Positions 1 to 4,648 of a stretch of DNA of 5,671 bases are shown here, in pieces. Numbering within the stretch: position 1 is the first letter of the stretch; each line of letters opens with the position of its first letter. Made by a program: the position numbers and the translations under genes. Source of the stretch: an uncultured Chlorobiota bacterium. GTDB lineage: Bacteria; Bacteroidota; Kapaibacteriia; OLB7. The stretch is from contig CAMLOB010000299.1 of the NCBI GenBank assembly GCA_946481475.1, forward strand, positions 1 to 5,671, in the 5' to 3' direction. The notes under the pieces were generated by a model. It was not told the DNA's origin, made no database searches, and saw only the letters and a program-made list of their open reading frames with translations.

Positions 1-54
1 CGAGAGTCGAGAGTCGAGAGTCGAGAGTCGAGAGTCGAGAGTCGAGAGTCGAGA
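1..54. repeat. 7-bp tandem repeat (CGAGAGT)n, cut by the window edge
   Basis: Seven perfect copies of CGAGAGT fill 1-49, followed by a partial copy (CGAGA, 50-54). The array probably continues to the left of the window. The unit is not a multiple of three, so a translated array would give a 7-residue repeat from 21 bases, but no supporting gene is seen. Such heptamer arrays usually change copy number by slippage. The reverse complement (ACTCTCG) belongs to the same family as the CGACTCC/TGACTCC heptamers at 191-230. Confidence 0.95.
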
Positions 55-69
55 AAGATGGGGCCGGTT

Positions 70-99
70 TTGACAAGCGCAATATGGAGTACATATATT
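70..99 (+). promoter_or_regulatory. Predicted sigma70-type promoter
   Basis: A perfect -35 hexamer TTGACA (70-75) is followed after 18 bases by TATATT (94-99), which matches the -10 consensus at five of six positions. The surrounding sequence is AT-rich in an otherwise GC-rich window. It points toward the cyclophilin operon, placing a start near 105-107 and about 205 bases ahead of the ATG at 312. A second -10-like box (TATACT, 256-261) lies closer to the gene but has no matching -35. Whether this organism's main sigma factor uses this consensus is not known from the window. Confidence 0.45.
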
Positions 100-190
100 T
101 TCCGTCATTGTTATTGCCATTATCCGGATACCTTGCAACGGGCTGCTCCATGCAACCCACCCCCTCCACCATCCAACCACCACAACTATC

Positions 191-230
191 CGACTCCTGA
201 CTCCCGACCCTCGACTCCTGACTCCCGACC
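191..230. repeat. Direct repeat of degenerate GACTC heptamers
   Basis: A 19-bp sequence (CGACTCCTGACTCCCGACC) occurs perfectly at 191-209 and again at 212-230. The 21-base period equals three heptamers (CGACTCC, TGACTCC, CGACCCT). The heptamers resemble the reverse complement of the unit at 1-54, so the two clusters are related but inverted about 140 bases apart. The function is unknown. The similarity may reflect a repeat family typical of this genome. Confidence 0.85.
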
Positions 231-311
231 GATCCTCTATTTTCTCTCTTTCCCTTATACTTGCAGATTCGTCACCCCGAATTCTTCAGAACATATAAGC
301 CGATAGACACA

Positions 312-1082
312 ATGAGATTGCGTTACATCACAGAGCTATGCCGTTTCTATACGGTGCTGCTTCTGCTGCTCCTTCCGGTAATCGGATGCGAAAAGGAAAC
401 ATCAGATGCCGATGCGATAAAACAGGATTCGGTCGGAGCATTGGCTCCGGGGGGAGAGAAGTCGAACGAAGGTGCCGCAGCGGTCGATACGGCCGGTCCG
501 ACGATTACCCACACGGTCGTCATGCAGACGGACAAAGGGTCGATCACGCTCGGGCTCTACGGAGAGGATGCGCCGAAAACGGTAGAGAACTTTGTGGGAC
601 TGGCCGGAAAGGGATTCTATGAGGGGACACGATTTCACCGGGTGATGCCCGGATTCATGATTCAGGGGGGAGATCCCCTGTCGAAGGATACGGCACTGCG
701 AGGTCAGTGGGGAACCGGAGGAGAGTCGATCTTCGGCGGTCCGTTCAACGATGAACTGAATCCGGAATCGCCGAGCGGACGAATCGGCTACGACGAAGGC
801 GTCCTGGCCATGGCCAACCGGGGCCCGAACACGCAGACGAGTCAGTTCTTTATCGTTGCCACCAGACAGGGAGCCGCCCATCTCCCCTACGCCTATACGA
901 TCTTCGGCAGAGTGCTGGACGGAATGCAAACCGTGCGGGCAATCGAGAAGACGGCTCTGGTTACCCGAAAGAACATGCAGACAAACAAGGAAGAGACGTT
1001 TCCGGTGGAGCTACCTCCGGACCCCGCCGTTGTGGAGAAGATCACCGTCAGCGAGGGAGCCGGAACACCGACAATCAAGTAA
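312..1082 (+). CDS. Cyclophilin-type peptidyl-prolyl isomerase, lipoprotein (copy 1)
   Basis: Catalyses cis-trans isomerisation of Xaa-Pro bonds to help proteins fold, here outside the cytoplasm. The ATG at 312 is chosen because it opens directly on a lipoprotein signal peptide: a hydrophobic Leu-rich core (residues 15-24) and a lipobox Pro-Val-Ile-Gly-Cys with the lipidated Cys at 26. The upstream in-frame start at 261 would add 17 residues that spoil the signal. No clear Shine-Dalgarno is seen. A Ser/Ala/Glu-rich linker (about 27-63) leads to the cyclophilin domain (about 66-248). The active-site residues, by alignment with human CypA, are Arg110 (R55), Phe115 (F60), Gln118 (Q63), Ala-Asn 168-169, Gln178 and Phe180 (F113), and Leu191 (L122). 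The Trp121 position is His190. The 256-aa length is longer than the roughly 165-aa core because of the linker, an insert between QGGD and MAN, and a longer C-terminal segment (about 215-238). It is first of three paralogues, with 33 bases before the next. Confidence 0.9.
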   Translation: MRLRYITELCRFYTVLLLLLLPVIGCEKETSDADAIKQDSVGALAPGGEKSNEGAAAVDTAGPTITHTVVMQTDKGSITLGLYGEDAPKTVENFVGLAGKGFYEGTRFHRVMPGFMIQGGDPLSKDTALRGQWGTGGESIFGGPFNDELNPESPSGRIGYDEGVLAMANRGPNTQTSQFFIVATRQGAAHLPYAYTIFGRVLDGMQTVRAIEKTALVTRKNMQTNKEETFPVELPPDPAVVEKITVSEGAGTPTIK

Positions 1083-1115
1083 GCAACCGACATTTCATCA
1101 AGGATTTTTATTGAC

Positions 1116-1760
1116 ATGCGCATACGTACAACCATTCTGACACCGGCAATTCTGTCGGGCACACTCCTTCTTGCCTCCTGCTCCGGAACGAAGATGCTGG
1201 AATCGACCGCTCCGGACGAGTACAAGCCGGTGATCACACACACGGCGGTCCTGAAGACCGAAAAGGGAGATATCGAACTTGAACTGTATGGAGAGGATGC
1301 GCCGAAAACGGTGGCGAACTTCGTGGGACTGGCCGAGAAAGACGTCTACGACGACGTCCTCTTCCACCGGGTTGTGAAGGACTTTGTGATTCAGGGAGGA
1401 GATCCGAAAAGCAAGGATACGGCTCAGAAAGGTTCGTGGGGAACCGGAGGGACGTCGATCTACGACGGGAAGTCGTTCACCGACGAACTGGACCCCGAGA
1501 CGCCAAGCTACAAGCGGGGCTACGTCAGAGGAGCCCTGGCTATGGCCAACGCAGGTCCGAACACGAACACCAGCCAGTTCTTCATCGTCACGAAAGATGC
1601 GGGCCTGCCCCACGCCTACACCATCTTCGGCTATGTCAGATCCGGCATGGAAGTTGTGCATCTCATAGAGGAAGGGACCGGGGCGCCGCCAAAGAACCCG
1701 GTGAAGATTCTCGATGTCAAGGTCAAGGAATACAAGGAAATTGAGCTTCAAGGAGATTGA
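1116..1760 (+). CDS. Cyclophilin-type peptidyl-prolyl isomerase, lipoprotein (copy 2)
   Basis: A second secreted prolyl isomerase of 214 residues. The signal peptide ends in the lipobox Leu-Ala-Ser-Cys with the lipidated Cys at 22. The residue after Cys is Ser, so in enterobacterial logic it would be sorted to the outer membrane (inference). A short linker leads to the cyclophilin domain at about 40-207. Catalytic residues align as Arg85, Phe90, Gln93, Ala-Asn 144-145, Gln154, Phe156 and Leu164. The usual Pro-Gly before Phe90 is Lys-Asp, and the Trp121 position is Gly163. An AAGGA at 1100-1104, 11 bases before the ATG, can serve as ribosome binding site. The stop is 10 bases from copy 3, so the two are surely co-transcribed. 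It shares a 33-bp perfect DNA block with copy 3 (1554-1586 against 2200-2232). Confidence 0.92.
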   Translation: MRIRTTILTPAILSGTLLLASCSGTKMLESTAPDEYKPVITHTAVLKTEKGDIELELYGEDAPKTVANFVGLAEKDVYDDVLFHRVVKDFVIQGGDPKSKDTAQKGSWGTGGTSIYDGKSFTDELDPETPSYKRGYVRGALAMANAGPNTNTSQFFIVTKDAGLPHAYTIFGYVRSGMEVVHLIEEGTGAPPKNPVKILDVKVKEYKEIELQGD

Positions 1761-1770
1761 GGACTGAACC

Positions 1771-2409
1771 ATGAACCACCACCGCATATTCCCGCACATT
1801 CTCTGCGCTGTCCTGACGACGGCGTTGTTTGCCGCAAACCTGTATGCACAGGAGACGGGGGAAAAACCGGAAGAACCGGTTGTGACCCACACCGCCACCC
1901 TAAAAACGTCGATGGGGACAATCGACATAGAGCTGTACGGAGAGGATGCGCCGAAAACGGTGGAGAACTTCGTGGGACTGATCGACAGCGGATACTACGA
2001 CGGCATCCTCTTCCATCGCGTTCATCCGGGCTTCGTGATCCAGGCCGGTGATCCGAAGACGAAGGATTCGACGCTCAGGAACGAGTGGGGAACCGGCGGT
2101 TCATCGATCTACGGCGGCGCCTTTGCCGACGAATTGAACCCGAACGCCCCGAGCTACAAACGGGGATACAAGCGGGGCGTGGTAGCGATGGCCAACCGGG
2201 GTCCGAACACGAACACCAGCCAGTTCTTCATCATGCTGAAGGATGCCGCTCTCCCGAAGAACTACACGATCTTCGGCTACGTGAAGGATATGGAGACGGT
2301 CGACGACATCGCCGAAACCGAGCTGGTAGACATCAGCAAGCTGGGGGGAAAGCCGAAGACTCCGGTCGTGATCGAAACCGCAACGGTCGAGGAAGAAGAG
2401 AAAGACTGA
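1771..2409 (+). CDS. Cyclophilin-type peptidyl-prolyl isomerase, secreted (copy 3)
   Basis: Third prolyl isomerase of the operon, 212 residues. Unlike its neighbours it has no lipobox. Its signal peptide has a His/Arg N-region, a hydrophobic core (about 8-22) and a plausible signal peptidase I site after Leu-Tyr-Ala26, so it is probably free in the periplasm. The cyclophilin domain runs about 38-206 and ends in an acidic Glu-rich tail. Catalytic residues align as Arg83, Phe88, Gln91, Ala-Asn 141-142, Gln151, Phe153 and Leu161. The motif after Phe88 is Val-Ile-Gln-Ala-Gly-Asp, with Ala where copies 1 and 2 have Gly. The Trp121 position is Ala160. A GAGGA (1759-1763), overlapping the stop of copy 2 and seven bases before the ATG, is a well-placed ribosome binding site and suggests translational coupling. 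A terminator follows 43 bases after the stop. Confidence 0.92.
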   Translation: MNHHRIFPHILCAVLTTALFAANLYAQETGEKPEEPVVTHTATLKTSMGTIDIELYGEDAPKTVENFVGLIDSGYYDGILFHRVHPGFVIQAGDPKTKDSTLRNEWGTGGSSIYGGAFADELNPNAPSYKRGYKRGVVAMANRGPNTNTSQFFIMLKDAALPKNYTIFGYVKDMETVDDIAETELVDISKLGGKPKTPVVIETATVEEEEKD

Positions 2410-2452
2410 GAAAACCGGTTTCGAGTCGGTCGCGAGCCGACAGTATAAAAAC

Positions 2453-2494
2453 GGGACGAAGGGAACCATAACGGCTTCCCTTCGTCCCATTTTT
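2453..2494 (+). terminator. Intrinsic terminator of the cyclophilin operon, possibly bidirectional
   Basis: A perfect 13-bp stem (GGGACGAAGGGAA at 2453-2465 with its complement at 2476-2488) encloses a 10-base loop and is followed by ATTTTT (2489-2494). On the 5' side, AAAAA (2447-2451) would be the U-tract if read from the minus strand, so the hairpin could also stop opposing transcription. It lies 43 bases past the stop of the third cyclophilin gene. Confidence 0.88.
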
Positions 2495-2708
2495 GTGCCC
2501 TGCCCTCAACATCGGATAACGGCAGACCGGCAAAGCATCCGGCTCCAACCGGAACATCTCGAACATTGAGGGAGCTTTTCGTAACCCGTCGGGCAACGAT
2601 ACCGTATGGTGATCCCGCATTTACACCTTGGTGACAAACAGAGCGTATCATTCCTGCAACTGAGGTGTACTTTCCAGCCACACGACATTATTGAGAGAAG
2701 AGAATATC
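2495..2708. other. Intergenic region without a recognised gene
   Basis: I find no convincing gene or known RNA. Small symmetric elements are present: TCCGG-6-CCGGA (2538-2553), and a 7-bp inverted repeat TACACCT (2622-2628) with AGGTGTA (2663-2669), 34 bases apart, which could be operator half-sites or chance. No clear -35/-10 pair was found, although the terminator upstream implies that the next gene needs its own promoter here. Confidence 0.5.
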
Positions 2709-3122
2709 ATGATCGCATCATATATACAGCAGAGCGGACGCATCATCCACGACGGGACACACCGATGTCCCACCTACGGCGGACGGACAATCCGGTGCAG
2801 AATCCGGATCATCGAGAACCGCTGGAACACCATCGTGGTGGCGACCGATCTGAACCATTCCCTCTGTTCCTCCATCACGCTGCACACTGAAGAGATCGCA
2901 ACAACCATCTGCAAGTTGTTCACCATCGACCGTTCACGTCTGGTCTGGATCGAACATCTTCCCCCCCGCTCCGATCTCGCGCGGGAGGAGGATCTGTACG
3001 ATCTGGTCCATTTCCGCCACGACGAAGAGGGCTTCTTCTTCCATCCCTACTGGTCTCCGCTGACCGGGGAGGAGATCGAGGTGCTGACCGACGGCCTGCT
3101 TCACGAGCTTCCGGTGGAGTAG
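2709..3122 (+). CDS. Hypothetical protein, 137 aa, function unknown
   Basis: I do not recognise this family by name. The ATG at 2709 is chosen over a TTG at 2691 because GAAGAG (2697-2702) sits six bases before it as a ribosome binding site. The product looks like a small soluble protein with no signal peptide or membrane segment. It has an Arg-rich N-terminal part (residues 19-40), a segment reading as strand, loop and helix (Thr41 to Leu70), then Leu-Val-Trp-Ile-Glu-His-Leu-Pro-Pro (78-86), Tyr-Asp-Leu-Val (97-100) and Pro-Tyr-Trp-Ser-Pro-Leu with Glu-Glu (113-122). This 'IEH-P ... DLV-F ... P-W-PL--EE' pattern reminds me of uncharacterised conserved bacterial proteins, from memory only. 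Four scattered Cys do not form a CxxC pair. The codon pattern and window-like GC, with the ribosome binding site, support real coding. Confidence 0.7.
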   Translation: MIASYIQQSGRIIHDGTHRCPTYGGRTIRCRIRIIENRWNTIVVATDLNHSLCSSITLHTEEIATTICKLFTIDRSRLVWIEHLPPRSDLAREEDLYDLVHFRHDEEGFFFHPYWSPLTGEEIEVLTDGLLHELPVE

Positions 3123-3150
3123 CAGTTCGATACAGGAGGTTTTCCCGCTT

Positions 3151-3208
3151 CTCCCGATTTCCTGTTGTAGTTTGGTCCCGTTGGTCTGTGTTTTCCGACT
3201 ATCGGGAG
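3151..3208. repeat. 8-bp inverted repeat upstream of the NADH dehydrogenase gene
   Basis: CTCCCGAT (3151-3158) is the exact reverse complement of ATCGGGAG (3201-3208), with 42 bases between. A further pair, ACAGGA (3132-3137) and TCCTGT (3160-3165), overlaps its left arm, so two alternative hairpins would exclude each other. This could be regulatory structure in the leader of the ndh gene or chance. No T-run follows, so it is not a clear terminator. Confidence 0.3.
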
Positions 3209-3220
3209 GTGTCGCTGGAG

Positions 3221-3234
3221 AAGGGAAAGGAATG
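3221..3234 (+). promoter_or_regulatory. Ribosome binding site and ATG, out of frame with the NADH dehydrogenase
   Basis: AAGGG (3221-3225) stands six bases before an ATG at 3232-3234, in a purine-rich stretch ending AAAGGA. This ATG opens only a seven-codon frame ending at TGA 3253-3255. In the +1-shifted frame the downstream codons are Gln-Pro-His-Leu-Val-Ile-Leu-Gly, the expected N-terminus of the dehydrogenase. It marks the likely true start of the next gene if one base is missing at about 3235-3240. Confidence 0.6.
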
Positions 3235-3251
3235 AAGAACAACCGCATCTG

Positions 3252-4466
3252 GTGATTCTCGGCTCCGGCTTTGCGGCCGTGATGATCCTGAAGGGAATCA
3301 AGCCGGAAAACTACCGTATCTCGGTGGTCAGTCCGCGCAACCATTTTCTGTTCACCCCGCTGCTGCCGAGCACAACCGTCGGCACCGTCGAGTTCCGCAG
3401 CATTATCGAGCCGATCCGCAAGGTGCGGAAGGGGGTCGACTTCATACCGGCCCGCTGTACGGAGATCGATCCGGAGGAACGGACGATCAGGTGCGAAGGG
3501 GTGGAACTCGGCAATCACTTCACGCTCGATTACGACAAATTGGTGATCGCCGTCGGGGCCGAGAACAACACGTTCGGCGTTCCGGGAGTGGAAGAACACG
3601 CACTCTTTCTGAAGGAACTCGTCGACGCCCGCAATCTTCGCGAACGGATCATCTCCTGTCTGGAACGGGCCGATCTTCCCGGAATCGACATAAAGGAACG
3701 GGAACGTCTCCTCCACTTCATGATCGTCGGAGGCGGCCCCACCGGCGTGGAGTTTGCCGCGGAACTGCACGATCTTGTCGAGGAGTCGATGGAGGAAAAT
3801 TACCCGGAACTGACCGGGCTTGTGAAGATCACCCTCTACGAAGCCCTTCCCACCATCCTCGGCGCGTTCGACAAGGAACTCCGGAACTACACGATGCGCC
3901 ACTTCAGCCGCCAGGGGATCGATCTGCAATTGAACAAACGGGTCAAACGGGTCGGCGACGGCGAAATAGAATTCGATGACGGTTCGATAGAGCAAGGAGG
4001 TCTCATCCTCTGGTCAACCGGCTACAGTCCCACACCTCTTGTGAAGAATCTTCCGTTCGAAAAAGACAAAGGGCGTCTGCTTACCAACGAGTATTTGCAA
4101 ATCCCTTCCTATCCCGATATCTATGCACTCGGCGATTGCGGGACGATTATCGGTCAGTCGATCCCCCAGACCGCACAGGCCGCGATGCAGGAAGGGAAGT
4201 ATTTCGGCAAGGTTCTCAAACGCCTGGCAAAAGGGAAAGAGGTCAAACCTTTCGACTACAACAATCTGGGAATGCTGGCCTATATCGGCGACAGTGAAGC
4301 GCTGGCCGAGGTGCCGAAAGCCCATCTCAGACTGCGCGGCGCCCTCACCTACTTCTTCTGGCGCTCGGCCTATCTCACCCGTCTGGTCAGCCTGAAGAAC
4401 AAAGTACTCGTGCTCTTCGACTGGATCAAGACGCGCGTGTTCGGACGGGATATGAGTAAGTTTTAA
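3252..4466 (+). CDS. ndh: Type II NADH:quinone oxidoreductase (NDH-2), Ndi1-like; start region probably frameshifted
   Basis: Single-subunit FAD enzyme that passes electrons from NADH to membrane quinone without pumping protons. From the GTG at 3252 (404 aa), the FAD-binding Gly-Ser-Gly-Phe-Ala-Ala is at 4-9, and the NADH-binding Gly-Gly-Gly-Pro-Thr-Gly at 160-165. Glu197 in Tyr-Glu-Ala-Leu-Pro ends the second strand of that fold and favours NADH over NADPH. The FAD motif Ala-Leu-Gly-Asp is at 293-296, and the quinone-site Ala-Gln-Ala-Ala-Met-Gln-Glu at 308-314. The C-terminus (about 365-404: Phe-Phe-Trp-Arg, then Leu-Phe-Asp-Trp-Ile-Lys) matches the amphipathic membrane anchor of yeast Ndi1, as recalled. 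There is no EF-hand insert. GTG 3252 has no ribosome binding site and lies inside the first beta strand. Open frame continues upstream to 3171 without ATG, GTG or TTG, so the native start is probably ATG 3232 with one base lost. The rest is intact. Confidence 0.93.
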   Translation: MILGSGFAAVMILKGIKPENYRISVVSPRNHFLFTPLLPSTTVGTVEFRSIIEPIRKVRKGVDFIPARCTEIDPEERTIRCEGVELGNHFTLDYDKLVIAVGAENNTFGVPGVEEHALFLKELVDARNLRERIISCLERADLPGIDIKERERLLHFMIVGGGPTGVEFAAELHDLVEESMEENYPELTGLVKITLYEALPTILGAFDKELRNYTMRHFSRQGIDLQLNKRVKRVGDGEIEFDDGSIEQGGLILWSTGYSPTPLVKNLPFEKDKGRLLTNEYLQIPSYPDIYALGDCGTIIGQSIPQTAQAAMQEGKYFGKVLKRLAKGKEVKPFDYNNLGMLAYIGDSEALAEVPKAHLRLRGALTYFFWRSAYLTRLVSLKNKVLVLFDWIKTRVFGRDMSKF

Positions 4467-4480
4467 AATGAGTGTGGGAG

Positions 4481-4494
4481 TCCGCCGCGGCGGA
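4481..4494. repeat. 14-bp perfect palindrome
   Basis: TCCGCCGCGGCGGA equals its own reverse complement and lies 15 bases past the dehydrogenase stop. It is very GC-rich and could be a protein-binding site, the stem of a hairpin, or a genome-wide short palindrome. No T-run follows. Confidence 0.6.
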
Positions 4495-4516
4495 TGGGTG
4501 CGAGAGTGTATGAGTA

Positions 4517-4538
4517 GGGGGCAAACATCTTTGCCCCC
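4517..4538 (+). other. 9-bp hairpin with tetraloop, possible terminator-like element
   Basis: GGGGGCAAA (4517-4525) pairs perfectly with TTTGCCCCC (4530-4538) around the four-base loop CATC. The stem is stable, but the following bases (CGGCCGACATT) have no U-tract, so a classical intrinsic terminator is not supported. It may stabilise the ndh 3' end or act in termination by another route. Confidence 0.5.
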
Positions 4539-4618
4539 CGGCCGACATTCCCCGATACCGGTCCGCATTCCCTGTCGCCCTGTCGCGGCAGTTCCGGATT
4601 CTCCGGTAATTGTTCCCC

Positions 4619-4632
4619 TGTCCTGTAGGACA
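4619..4632. promoter_or_regulatory. Short inverted repeat just upstream of mtnA
   Basis: TGTCCT and AGGACA are separated by two bases, giving a 14-bp near-palindrome that ends 16 bases before the first possible mtnA ATG. Its position fits an operator, but no clear promoter hexamers flank it and no regulator is encoded nearby. Confidence 0.25.
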
Positions 4633-4648
4633 AAATCTGCACAGGTGT

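Larger units (their letters stand above)
55..311. other. Non-coding leader region upstream of the cyclophilin operon
   Basis: No convincing gene lies here. The only open frame (58-306) translates to a low-complexity Pro/Ser/His-rich string that follows the repeat composition, so I read it as chance. The region holds a promoter-like pair at 70-99, a C-rich, G-poor stretch around 150-190, heptamer repeats at 191-230 and a pyrimidine-rich run at about 231-256. If transcription starts just after 99, the first cyclophilin mRNA has an untranslated leader of about 200 bases that contains the heptamer cluster. Confidence 0.6.

Noticed and set aside
1..54. CRISPR array
   Set aside because: The units are 7 bp, contiguous and without spacers, so this is a simple tandem repeat.
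256..261. Second promoter (TATACT) near the first cyclophilin gene
   Set aside because: The -10-like box has no acceptable -35 hexamer at 16-18 bases upstream. The pair at 70-99 is much better.
58..306. 82-residue open frame in the leader region
   Set aside because: The translation is low-complexity and follows the repeat and pyrimidine-rich composition. There is no ribosome binding site or domain, and it overlaps the likely promoter.
1098..1928. Long minus-strand open frame opposite the second cyclophilin gene
   Set aside because: It lies antisense to clear cyclophilin coding sequence and shows no recognisable motif. Antisense frames of this length are expected in GC-rich codon-biased genes.
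2934..3995. 353-residue minus-strand open frame spanning the small gene and ndh
   Set aside because: It is antisense to ndh motifs that are clearly coding, and it is rich in His/Asp/Arg in the way typical of shadow frames.
4499..4508. Single CGAGAGT heptamer downstream of ndh
   Set aside because: One isolated 7-bp match is expected by chance and is not part of an array.
4540..4648. SAM-type riboswitch ahead of mtnA
   Set aside because: I could not recognise the conserved core or helices of any SAM riboswitch in the short leader.
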